DNA of 8,425 bases from Aeromicrobium sp. (GTDB taxonomy: Bacteria > Actinomycetota > Actinomycetes > Propionibacteriales > Nocardioidaceae): assembly GCA_023254755.1 (NCBI GenBank), contig JALRKU010000179.1:1-8425 (forward strand). The letters are read 5' to 3'. Positions 1 through 5,922 of this stretch are shown here, one piece after another. Numbering within the stretch: the first letter of the stretch is position 1; the number at the start of each line of letters is the position of its first letter. A program made the translations under genes and the position numbers. The notes under the pieces are model-generated. The model did not search any database. It saw only the letters and a program-made list of their open reading frames with translations, and was not told the DNA's origin.

Positions 1-76
1 CAATCAAACATACTTACAGCACCAGTTGATGTAGCTTACTCTGAAGTATGGGGTCCAAAAGACAGTTATAAAGATC
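1..76 (+). other. Foreign low-GC segment with an open reading-frame tail
   Basis: This piece is about 38% GC, far below the rest of the window, and ends at a GATC (73-76). Frame 1 on the + strand is open from base 1 to the GATC and reads like protein (it includes APVDVAYSEVWGPKDSYKD). It stops at TGA 79-81, just after the GATC, so that stop belongs to the next piece. I do not recognise the protein. A reverse-strand frame is also open as far as base 14, but only because it continues from the neighbouring patatin frame. Best read as a fragment from another organism joined at GATC. It should not be used to describe this genome. Confidence 0.55.
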
Positions 77-142
77 TTTGAGTGTTGCATCATAATCACT
101 ACCTAGATAGGCAAAGGGGGCTATGAGTGCACCTGTACTGAT
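74..142 (-). CDS. Patatin-like phospholipase fragment on a foreign segment
   Basis: The reverse strand between the two GATC sites (140-143 and 73-76) reads ISTGALIAPFAYLGSDYDA followed by TLKD. This is the nucleophile-elbow region of bacterial patatin-like lipases. The GxSxG elbow needs the preceding glycine, supplied by the GGG codon at 143-145 that straddles the join. The serine of STG would be the catalytic nucleophile, and the APFAYLG stretch after it is typical of the family. Similarity ends at the GATC on each side: beyond 143 the frame runs antisense to another gene, and below 73 it runs into unrelated sequence. Only about 23 codons are present, with no start, no oxyanion-hole motif and no Asp of the dyad. 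GC is about 44%. The identity as a patatin piece is fairly secure. Its belonging to this genome is doubtful. Confidence 0.6.
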
Positions 143-233
143 CCCGGTCGCGTTCCTGCCCCGCAAGCGCGAGGTGTCGCACCTCCTCGACGACGAGGAG
201 GGTGGCCCCAAGGCGCCCGTCATGATGCACTGA
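141..233 (+). CDS. C-terminal tail of a probable MFS (DHA2-type) efflux transporter
   Basis: The + strand reads LIPVAFLPRKR, then an acidic cytoplasmic tail ending APVMMH and TGA at 231-233. A hydrophobic end of a last membrane helix, then a PRKR cluster, then a short charged tail is how many 14-helix drug:H+ antiporters of actinobacteria finish. Codon use is high-GC and matches the rest of the window. Upstream the frame enters low-GC sequence and meets TAG at 108-110, so the gene body is cut off at the GATC join near 140-143 and is not in this window. With only about 31 codons visible, the family call is tentative. It could be another polytopic membrane protein. A strong hairpin follows 17 bases after the stop. 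Confidence 0.45.
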   Translation: MPVAFLPRKREVSHLLDDEEGGPKAPVMMH

Positions 234-250
234 CGAGCATCGTCCGACAC

Positions 251-287
251 GACGAACGCCCCCACCCGACCGGTGGGGGCGTTCGTC
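251..287. terminator. Bidirectional hairpin terminator
   Basis: A perfect 16-bp inverted repeat (251-266 with 272-287, loop CGACC) lies between the stop of the + strand transporter tail and the stop of the - strand SDR gene. It is very GC-rich and has no clear U tract, as is usual in actinobacteria. The position between two convergent genes suits termination in both directions. Confidence 0.85.
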
Positions 288-296
288 GTCCGGTGC

Positions 297-1043
297 TCAG
301 GCGTCGCGGGCGACCTTGTGCTGCGCGGCCTGCGCGAGCGGCTTGATCACCAGCAGGTCGACGTTGACGTGGTGCGGGCGGGTCGCCATCCAGGCGATCG
401 CGTCGGCGACGTCCTCGGCGACCAGTGGCTCGGCGACACCCCGGTAGACCTGGGCGGCGCGCTCGGCGTCGCCGTCGAAGCGGGTGAGCGAGAACTCCTC
501 GGTGTGGACCATGCCGGGCGCGATCTCGGTGACGCGCACGGGCCGGCCGACGAGCTCGAGCCGCAGCGTCTCGGTCATGACCGCGACGCCGTGCTTGGCG
601 GCGGTGTACCCGCCGCCGCCCTCGTAGGCGATGCGACCGGCGGTCGAGCCCACGTTGACGATCGTGCCGCGGCCCGACGCCTCGAGAGCAGGGAGCAGGG
701 CGCGGGTCACGTTGAGGGTGCCCAGCACGTTGACCTCGTACATCGCCCTCCACTGGTCGGGGTCGGCGTCCTCGACGGGGTCCAGGCCGACCGCTCCGCC
801 GGCGTTGTTGACCAGCAGCTCGACCCCCGGCCCGGCCGCCGACGCAAGGGCAGCGACGTCGTCCGGCGACGTGACGTCGCAGACCACGGCGGTGCCACCG
901 ATCTCGTCCGCGAGCTCGCGGATGCGGTCGGCACGGCGTGCGGCGCAGACGACGTGGAATCCCTGCCCGGCGAGCGCGCGGGCGGTGGCGGCACCGATCC
1001 CGCTGCTGGCTCCGGTGACGACGGCGGTTCCGTGGGTGCTCAT
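297..1043 (-). CDS. Classical SDR family NAD(P)-dependent oxidoreductase
   Basis: A 248-residue short-chain dehydrogenase/reductase, the normal length for the classical subfamily. The Rossmann dinucleotide motif TGASSGIG is at residues 10-17, NNAG at 79-82, and the catalytic tetrad is Asn105, Ser133, Tyr146 and Lys150 (YTAAK). Arg36-Arg37 after the second strand suggest a preference for NADP(H), a family-based inference. The C-terminal part (PHHVNVDLLVIKPLAQAAQ) matches the YdfG-like group, whose members reduce 3-hydroxy acids such as serine or 3-hydroxypropionate. The substrate here cannot be read from sequence. The ATG start at 1041-1043 has GGGAG nine bases upstream (1053-1057). It is divergent from mshA across a 50-bp spacer and ends at the hairpin at 251-287. 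No special link to mycothiol synthesis is implied. Confidence 0.93.
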   Translation of the reverse strand: MSTHGTAVVTGASSGIGAATARALAGQGFHVVCAARRADRIRELADEIGGTAVVCDVTSPDDVAALASAAGPGVELLVNNAGGAVGLDPVEDADPDQWRAMYEVNVLGTLNVTRALLPALEASGRGTIVNVGSTAGRIAYEGGGGYTAAKHGVAVMTETLRLELVGRPVRVTEIAPGMVHTEEFSLTRFDGDAERAAQVYRGVAEPLVAEDVADAIAWMATRPHHVNVDLLVIKPLAQAAQHKVARDA

Positions 1044-1081
1044 AGGTCCATGCTCCCAGGTGCGCTCGTGCGACCGAGTGG

Positions 1082-1093
1082 CACGATGGAGGG
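1082..1093 (+). promoter_or_regulatory. Upstream context of the mshA GTG start
   Basis: GGAGG (1088-1092) lies only one base before the GTG at 1094, too close for normal Shine-Dalgarno use. CACGAT (1082-1087) sits where a -10 element would lie if transcription began at the GTG itself, so a leaderless message is possible. The -10 match is weak (A at position 2, T at position 6). No other start is available in the first 30 codons. Confidence 0.3.
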
Positions 1094-2398
1094 GTGAGTC
1101 AGACCCCAGGTGCGTCGCGCTCGATCCGCCGCGTCGCGCTCCTCTCGGCGCACACGTCGCCGTTGGAGCAGCCGGGCGGGGGCGACGCCGGAGGAATGAA
1201 CGTCTACGTGCTCGAGCTGTCGCGCCGGCTGGCCCGGCGCGGGGTCGAGGTCGAGGTGTTCACGCGGGCGACGAGCCGCCACCTGCCCGAGCGGGTCGAC
1301 GCCGCTCCAGGTGTCGTCGTGCGCCACGTGTCCGCCGGTCCGTTCGAGGGACTCGGCAAGAACGACCTGCCGGCGCAGCTGTGCTCGTTCGTCCGCGACG
1401 TGCTGCGCGTCGAGGTCGAGTCCGACCCGGGCCACTTCGACCTGGTCCACTCCCACTACTGGCTGTCGGGCCAGGTCGGCACCGTCGCGCGCGAGCGCTG
1501 GGACGTGCCGCTGGTCCACACGATGCACACGATGGCCAAGGTCAAGAACGCGATGCTGGCCGACGGCGACGCCGCCGAGCCGATCGGCCGGATCCTGGGC
1601 GAGGAGGAGATCGTCCGTCTGGCCGACCGCCTCGTCGCCAACACCGACGCCGAGCGAGGCGAGCTGATCGACCTGTACGGCGCCGAGCCCGAGCGGGTGC
1701 GCGTGGTCCACCCCGGCGTCGACACCGAGGTCTTCCGCCCGGGACGCCGCGTCGAGGCCCGGTCGTCGCTGGGCCTCGCCCCCGACGCGATCGTCCTGCT
1801 GTTCGCGGGCCGCATCCAGCCGCTCAAGGCGCCCGACGTGCTGGTCGAGGCCACCGCGCTGCTGCTGCAGCGGCGTCCCGACCTGCGCGACCGTCTCGTC
1901 GTGCCGATCGTGGGGGGCATGTCAGGGTCCGGCCTCGACCGACCGACCGCGCTGGCCGAGCTGGTCGAAGCCCGTGGCCTCGGCGACGTCGTCCGGTTCG
2001 AGCCTCCCGTCGCGCAGGACCGACTCGCCGACTGGTACGCCGCAGCGACGGCGGTCTGCGTCCCCTCGTACAACGAGTCGTTCGGCCTGGTCGCGATCGA
2101 GGCGCAGGCGTGCGGCGCTCCGGTCGTCGCGGCCAACGTCGGTGGTCTGTCCACGGCCGTCGCCGACGGGGTCAGCGGGATCCTGGTCGACGGCCACGAC
2201 CCCGCCGACTACGCGACCGCGTTCGAGTCCCTGGTCGACGACCCTGCGCTGGCCGAGGAGCTCGGCCGCAAGGCGGTCGAGCACGCCGCCGGCTTCGGCT
2301 GGGACGTCACGGTCGACCGCACGCTGCAGGTCTACGACGAGGCCCTGGCCGCCCACCGGTCGCTCCGCGACCTCGAACCCTCGAGGATCACCTCATGA
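1094..2398 (+). CDS. mshA: D-inositol-3-phosphate glycosyltransferase, mycothiol biosynthesis
   Basis: A GT4-family, GT-B fold glycosyltransferase of 434 residues. MshA transfers GlcNAc from UDP-GlcNAc to 1L-myo-inositol 1-phosphate, the first committed step of mycothiol synthesis in actinobacteria. The MshA signature is at residues 20-38: HTSPLEQPGGGDAGGMNVY. Further on come HSHYWLSGQVG and HTMHTMAKVKN. The C-terminal nucleotide-binding domain has FAGRIQPLKAPD with Arg240 and Lys245, and the EX7E pair Glu328/Glu336 in SYNESFGLVAIEAQACG. The GTG start is the only reasonable one: the signature begins about 20 residues in, as in known MshA proteins, though the Shine-Dalgarno spacing is abnormal. 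The gene overlaps the YbjN-domain gene by ATGA, a pairing common in actinobacteria (Rv0486-Rv0487 in Mycobacterium tuberculosis, from memory). No key residue looks missing. Confidence 0.97.
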   Translation: MSQTPGASRSIRRVALLSAHTSPLEQPGGGDAGGMNVYVLELSRRLARRGVEVEVFTRATSRHLPERVDAAPGVVVRHVSAGPFEGLGKNDLPAQLCSFVRDVLRVEVESDPGHFDLVHSHYWLSGQVGTVARERWDVPLVHTMHTMAKVKNAMLADGDAAEPIGRILGEEEIVRLADRLVANTDAERGELIDLYGAEPERVRVVHPGVDTEVFRPGRRVEARSSLGLAPDAIVLLFAGRIQPLKAPDVLVEATALLLQRRPDLRDRLVVPIVGGMSGSGLDRPTALAELVEARGLGDVVRFEPPVAQDRLADWYAAATAVCVPSYNESFGLVAIEAQACGAPVVAANVGGLSTAVADGVSGILVDGHDPADYATAFESLVDDPALAEELGRKAVEHAAGFGWDVTVDRTLQVYDEALAAHRSLRDLEPSRITS

Positions 2399-2883
2399 CC
2401 CCCACCCCGCGCGACGTCGTCCTCTCGGTGCTCCGGGAGTCGGAGCTGGAGTTCACCGAGCACCGCAGCGGGGTCTTCGACGTCGACCTGCCGGGGGAGC
2501 GCAAGCTCAAGACCACGTGCCGGCTCGAGATCGGTCGGCACGCCCTGGGTGTCCACGCGTTCGTCGCCCGCAACCCCGACGAGAACCACGAGGGCGTCTA
2601 CCGCTGGTTGCTGGAGAAGAACCTGAAGCTGTTCGGCGTCGCGTTCGCGATCGACTCCGCGGGCGACGTCTACCTCGACGGGCGGCTGCCGCTGCACGCC
2701 GTCACCCCCGAGGAGGTCGACCGGATCCTGGGTGCCGTGCTGACCTACGCCGACGAGTCGTTCAACACGATCCTCGAGCTCGGCTTCGCGTCGTCGATCC
2801 GCAAGGAGTGGGCGTGGCGCGAGGCCCGCGGCGAGTCGACCCGCAACCTGCAGGCCTTCGAGCACCTGCGTCCCGCCGACTGA
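2395..2883 (+). CDS. YbjN domain-containing protein downstream of mshA
   Basis: A 162-residue soluble, acidic protein of the YbjN family. No signal peptide or membrane segment is seen. Typical family segments are a helix with an acidic surface at the N-terminus (RDVVLSVLRESELEF), a beta-rich middle, the HEGVYRWLLEKNLKLFGVAF block near residues 63-82, and a C-terminal helix ending in a Trp-rich stretch (KEWAWREARGES). YbjN proteins resemble type III secretion chaperones in fold. Their biochemical role in actinobacteria is unknown. ATG 2395 overlaps the mshA stop by four bases, and GAGGA at 2383-2387 inside mshA gives a seven-base spacing, so translation is probably coupled to mshA. The stop is six bases from the stop of the convergent gene on the other strand, with no obvious hairpin between. 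The family call is secure, the function is not. Confidence 0.88.
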   Translation: MTPTPRDVVLSVLRESELEFTEHRSGVFDVDLPGERKLKTTCRLEIGRHALGVHAFVARNPDENHEGVYRWLLEKNLKLFGVAFAIDSAGDVYLDGRLPLHAVTPEEVDRILGAVLTYADESFNTILELGFASSIRKEWAWREARGESTRNLQAFEHLRPAD

Positions 2884-2889
2884 CCGAGA

Positions 2890-3405
2890 TCAGCCGGCAC
2901 GGGCCCCGTACGCGCCGAGGGCCTGGATGAACTCGCGGGCGTAGCGCAGCTCGCGCATGCTCTTCAGCGAGTTCTTGCTGTACCGGTTGATCTTCTCGGT
3001 GCTGACGGTGCAGTGGACGGTGACCATCGGCCCGTCGAGCCGCACGGGACGGGCGAGTCCTCGGGCGGCCACGAGGTCGGTGCACGCCACCGTCCAGCCC
3101 TCGTGCGACGCGTCGTCGGGGCGGTACGTCAACGTGCCCTCGGCCAGGTCGAACCGCCCCGTCGTGGCCCCGAACGTCCCGCCCATGGCCCCGACGACCG
3201 ACTCGGCGTGGATCATCACGTTCCACGTCCCGCCCAGGAGCCGAGTGATCCCGTCGGCTCCCGGCGGGCTGAGCCGCAGTCCAAGGCCCGCCACGGGGCG
3301 CCGACGCATGGACCACAGCAGCACGGCTGCGAACAGCCCGATCAGGACGACCGCGCCCGGGAAGATCAGGTAGAAGAACCAGGGGAAGCCGACGTCGTCC
3401 ACCAC
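2890..3405 (-). CDS. Small membrane-anchored protein of unknown function
   Basis: A 171-residue protein that I do not recognise. Residues about 9-32 are a single strongly hydrophobic segment (WFFYLIFPGAVVLIGLFAAV and onward) followed by Arg34-Arg36, so the remaining ~135 residues should face the cytoplasm. That soluble part starts with LGLRLSPPGADGITRLLGGTW, is beta-rich in character, and has two cysteines (Cys108, Cys132). Its C-terminus is basic and helical (INRYSKNSLKSMRELRYAREFI). The start is GTG at 3403-3405. A second GTG directly follows and either may be used; no in-frame ATG exists before the upstream stop at 3430-3432. Codon use matches the neighbours. It is convergent with the YbjN gene at a six-base gap and shares no operon with it. 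Confidence 0.75.
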   Translation of the reverse strand: MVDDVGFPWFFYLIFPGAVVLIGLFAAVLLWSMRRRPVAGLGLRLSPPGADGITRLLGGTWNVMIHAESVVGAMGGTFGATTGRFDLAEGTLTYRPDDASHEGWTVACTDLVAARGLARPVRLDGPMVTVHCTVSTEKINRYSKNSLKSMRELRYAREFIQALGAYGARAG

Positions 3406-3597
3406 CTCATGGTGCCGGACGCGGCGTGGTCACGCCGTGATGGCCTCGCGCACGCGGGTCGCCAAGGCCGTCATGGCCGTCAGGGCGCGAATCTGCTCGG
3501 GAGGCTTTCGATACCGCGCGACGAGGGAGCGCGTGCCGCGCGTTCGCCACGTGAGACGCCGAAGGGAAGGCCGTCATGTCGACCTAGCGTCGACGCC
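3406..3597. other. Spacer between the membrane-protein gene and the reductase operon
   Basis: 192 bases with no convincing gene. It contains a 12-base direct repeat AAGGCCGTCATG (3464-3475 and 3567-3578) and the candidate promoter at 3585-3597. A reverse-strand reading tail ends at the stop 3430-3432 (QIRALTAMTALATRVREAITA style, helical) but has no start codon ahead of it and no Shine-Dalgarno. The tail could be a decayed gene end or chance. Confidence 0.4.
3585..3597 (+). promoter_or_regulatory. Candidate leaderless promoter with overlapping GTCGAC repeats
   Basis: TAGCGT (3585-3590) matches the actinobacterial TANNNT -10 consensus. It stands seven bases before the GTG start at 3598, the spacing expected when transcription starts at the first codon. 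No Shine-Dalgarno sequence is seen, which agrees with a leaderless message. Two copies of GTCGAC (3578-3583 and 3589-3594) flank and overlap the -10, forming a near-palindrome that could be an operator. No convincing -35 hexamer is visible. Inference only. Confidence 0.45.
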
Positions 3598-4101
3598 GTG
3601 AGCATCTCGGTCGTCGTCGGCAACCCCAAGCCGCGGTCCCGCACGTGGGACGCGGCCCATCGGCTGGCGGAGGGTCTCGGGAGCTCCGCGGCCACGGCGA
3701 TCGACGTCGTCGACCTCGGACCCGGTCTGCTGACCTGGGGCGATCCGACGGTCGACGACGCGGTCGCGGCGGTGGCCGCCAGCGACGTCGTGGTGGTCGC
3801 GTCACCGACCTACAAGGCGACCTACACCGGCCTGCTCAAGCTCTTCCTCGATCGGTTCGCCACGGGCACCGGCCTCGAGGGCGTCGTGGCCGTCCCCCTG
3901 CAGCTGGGCGGGGGTCCCGGCCACGCCCTGTCGCCCGAGCTGCACCTCAAGCCACTCCTGGTCGAGCTCGGGGCGACCGTGCCCGCGCCCGCCCTGTACC
4001 TGATCGACTCGGTCCCCGCGCCCGACCCGGTCGAGCAGGTGTGGCTCGAGCGGTGGTCGCCCGTGATTCGTGCGGCCGCCGGTCAGGAGGTCTCGACATG
4101 A
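3598..4101 (+). CDS. NAD(P)H-dependent FMN reductase, SsuE/MsuE/SsuI type
   Basis: A 167-residue flavodoxin-fold FMN reductase. The phosphate-binding loop is GNPKPRSRT at residues 8-16. The hallmark SPTYKATYTGLLKLFLDRF at 69-87 matches the segment shared by SsuE and MsuE, and a QLGGGPGHAL loop follows at 102-111. Such enzymes reduce free FMN with NAD(P)H and hand FMNH2 to two-component monooxygenases, here most plausibly the SsuD-, SfnG- and DszC-like enzymes encoded just to the right. I chose GTG 3598 because the beta strand leading into the GNPKP loop starts there and a TANNNT -10 stands at leaderless spacing. The longer upstream open frame is antisense to the membrane-protein gene and has no coding character. 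The stop overlaps the next reductase by ATGA. The name could be ssuE, msuE or ssuI; sequence alone does not decide. Confidence 0.88.
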   Translation: MSISVVVGNPKPRSRTWDAAHRLAEGLGSSAATAIDVVDLGPGLLTWGDPTVDDAVAAVAASDVVVVASPTYKATYTGLLKLFLDRFATGTGLEGVVAVPLQLGGGPGHALSPELHLKPLLVELGATVPAPALYLIDSVPAPDPVEQVWLERWSPVIRAAAGQEVST

Positions 4102-4601
4102 GCGACCACCACGACGTCGACCTCGACCCCGAGATCGTGCGCAAGTCGTTCCGCCAGGCCATGGGGAACCTCGCGGCTGCCGTGTCGGTCGTGACGACGT
4201 TTCACGACGGGGCCCCGCACGGCACCACGGTCAGCGCGTTCGCGTCGCTGTCGATGGAGCCGCCGATGCTGCTGGTCTCCCTCGACCGGACGTCGAAGCT
4301 GCTGGCCAAGCTGCAGGTCGGCAGCAGGGTAGGAGTCAACATCCTGGCCGCCCACCACGACCAGATCGCCCTGCGCTTCGCGGGCAAGGGCGACGACAAG
4401 TTCCTCGACGTCCCCTGGCACGTCGAGGACGGCGTCCCGGCGCTGGACGACCGCCACGCCTACGTGTCGCTCGACGTCGAGACCCTGGTCGAGGCCGGCG
4501 ACCACGTCCTGGTGCTCGGTGCGGTGCGCACCGCCAACGTCTCCGCCGGTGCTCCGCTCACCTACTGGCAGCGCAGCTTTGGCACCCACAAGACGTTCTG
4601 A
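4098..4601 (+). CDS. Flavin reductase domain protein (HpaC/DszD-like fold)
   Basis: A 167-residue protein of the flavin reductase domain family (split-barrel FMN-binding fold), close to the usual 160-190 residues. Visible family features are the N-terminal helix FRQAMGNLAAAVSVVTT, then GTTVSAFASLSMEPPMLLVSL (residues about 42-62), VGVNILAAHHDQIALRFAGK in the middle, and a late GDHVLVLGAV strand. The family supplies reduced FMN or FAD to partner monooxygenases; DszD, partner of the DszC sulfur monooxygenase, belongs here. ATG 4098 has AGGAGG at 4085-4090 with seven-base spacing inside the preceding gene and overlaps its stop by four bases, so the two reductases are probably translated together. 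It is convergent with ssuD across 120 bp. Activity is well supported. The true partner (SsuD, SfnG or the DszC-like enzyme) is inference from position. Confidence 0.9.
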   Translation: MSDHHDVDLDPEIVRKSFRQAMGNLAAAVSVVTTFHDGAPHGTTVSAFASLSMEPPMLLVSLDRTSKLLAKLQVGSRVGVNILAAHHDQIALRFAGKGDDKFLDVPWHVEDGVPALDDRHAYVSLDVETLVEAGDHVLVLGAVRTANVSAGAPLTYWQRSFGTHKTF

Positions 4602-4626
4602 TCGGCTCGCGTCCGCATGGCGCGGG

Positions 4627-4690
4627 CGCCTGACCGGTCGCTGGCGCCTGGCGCCGAGCCAGTGGAACGACGAAGGAGCGCGGTCAGGCG
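4627..4690. terminator. Possible structured terminator between convergent genes
   Basis: A perfect 10-bp inverted repeat (CGCCTGACCG at 4627-4636 with CGGTCAGGCG at 4681-4690) encloses 44 bases holding a smaller stem (CTGGC 4641-4645 with GCCAG 4658-4662) and repeated GGCGCC. The spacer separates the stops of the flavin reductase (+) and ssuD (-). The long loop makes it less typical than the hairpin at 251-287. No U tract is seen on either strand. Confidence 0.4.
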
Positions 4691-4721
4691 TGGGTGAGGG
4701 AGCGAGGTCCCCCTCGTCCTC

Positions 4722-5852
4722 TCAGGCGACGAGGCCGCGGCGTCGCAGGACGGGCAGGACGCCCTCGGCGAACCAGTAGGCCTCCTCGACGTGGGGATAG
4801 CCCGACAGCACGAACTCCTCGATGCCGACGGCGGCGTACTCCTCGATCAGGTCGGCGACCTCGGTGTGGCTGCCCACCAGCGCCGTACCGGCGCCGGACC
4901 GCATGAGTCCGACTCCCGACCACAGCGCGGGGTGCACCTCCAGGGTGCGGGCGTCCCGGGGGTCGTACCGTCCCCCGTGCAGCTCTCGCATGCGCCGCTG
5001 CCCCTCCGACTCGCTGGAGGCCAGCACGGCCTGAGCCTTCTCGACCTCAGCGGGGTCGAGCTGGGCCAGCAGGTCGTCGGCCAGGCGCCAGGCGTCCTCG
5101 GAGCGGTCGCGGCTGATCGTGTGCAGGCGGACGCCGAAGCGGACCGTGCGGCCCTCGTCGGCGGCGAGCTTGCGGATCCACTCGACCTTCTCGCCGACGG
5201 CCGACGGCGGTTCGCCCCAGGTCAGGTAGACGTCGGTGTGCGCCGCGGTGACGGGACCGGCGGCGGCCGAGGAGCCGCCGAGGTAGATCTCGGGCACCGA
5301 GGCCGGCCGGCGCGTGCGCGCGTCCTCGACGTCGTAGTACTCACCCGTGAACGACGAGCCGGCCTCGGTGAACGACTCCCGGAACACCTGCAGGAACTCG
5401 GCCGCACGGGCGTACCGGTCGTCCTTGGCGACGCGGTCGCCGAAGCGCAGCTGCTCCGAGGGGTCGCCGCCGACCACGACGTTGAGGAGCAGGCGGTGGT
5501 CCGACAGCCGCTGGAAGGTCGACGACATCTGCGCCAGCAGCGTCGGGGTGATCAGCCCAGGCCTCAGCGCGACCAGGAACTTGAGGCGCTCGGTCTCGGG
5601 GATCAGCGCGGACGCGACCACCCAGGCGTCCTCGCAGGGAGTGCCGGTCGGGGTGAGCACCGCCTCGAAGCCGAGGTCCTCCGCGGTGCGGGCCACGTGG
5701 GCCAGGTACCTCAGGTCGGGCTCACGGAACCGGCCGGCGGTGTCGAACGCGCCACCCGCCCGCCCCAGGTCCGACGGGACGCTGTGCCCGCCCCCCACCA
5801 GCGCCCGGCTGTCGCCGGTGGTGGGCAGGAACCAGTCGAAGCGCAGCGTCAT
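4722..5852 (-). CDS. ssuD: FMNH2-dependent alkanesulfonate monooxygenase, SsuD family
   Basis: A 376-residue bacterial-luciferase-like (LLM) TIM-barrel monooxygenase. SsuD uses FMNH2 and O2 to split alkanesulfonates into an aldehyde and sulfite. Clear SsuD marks are WFLPTTGD at residues 7-14, TPTGTPCEDAW with Cys73 (Cys54 in Escherichia coli), FGVRLH with Arg242 and His244 (Arg226/His228), LMRSGAGTALVG, and LSGYPHVEEAY with Tyr352 (Tyr331). ATG 5852 aligns with the usual SsuD start. A GTG at 5867 would add five residues, and neither has a good Shine-Dalgarno. Compared with the E. coli protein there is a ~19-residue Gly-rich insertion around residues 17-43 and a shorter C-terminus. It is last in the - strand cluster, 70 bases after osmC. 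MsuD, the methanesulfonate-specific relative, cannot be excluded and would fit the neighbours better. Confidence 0.93.
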   Translation of the reverse strand: MTLRFDWFLPTTGDSRALVGGGHSVPSDLGRAGGAFDTAGRFREPDLRYLAHVARTAEDLGFEAVLTPTGTPCEDAWVVASALIPETERLKFLVALRPGLITPTLLAQMSSTFQRLSDHRLLLNVVVGGDPSEQLRFGDRVAKDDRYARAAEFLQVFRESFTEAGSSFTGEYYDVEDARTRRPASVPEIYLGGSSAAAGPVTAAHTDVYLTWGEPPSAVGEKVEWIRKLAADEGRTVRFGVRLHTISRDRSEDAWRLADDLLAQLDPAEVEKAQAVLASSESEGQRRMRELHGGRYDPRDARTLEVHPALWSGVGLMRSGAGTALVGSHTEVADLIEEYAAVGIEEFVLSGYPHVEEAYWFAEGVLPVLRRRGLVA

Positions 5853-5922
5853 GGGAGCGAGTCTCACGGTGCGGGGCGACGACGCCCGCCGCGTCTTGCA
5901 TCGCGGACGCCGCCACCCGCGC

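Noticed and set aside
1..20. GTAAGT on the reverse strand as a eukaryotic splice donor
   Set aside because: A six-base match in AT-rich sequence is expected by chance, and the piece reads better as an open + strand frame.
14..265. An 83-codon reverse-strand ORF at the left edge taken as one gene
   Set aside because: Only about 23 of its codons resemble patatin; the rest is antisense to the transporter tail or lies in the other foreign piece.
631..2883. A 750-codon + strand open frame over the SDR, mshA and ybjN region
   Set aside because: It is an Arg/Pro/Ala-rich shadow in high-GC DNA and is antisense to the SDR gene and out of frame with mshA; only its last part coincides with the real YbjN-domain gene, whose start is ATG 2395.
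5722..5916. Short reverse ORF upstream of ssuD as a regulatory leader peptide
   Set aside because: It runs on into the ssuD coding region in another frame, lacks the Cys-rich run of known sulfur leader peptides, and has no ribosome site.
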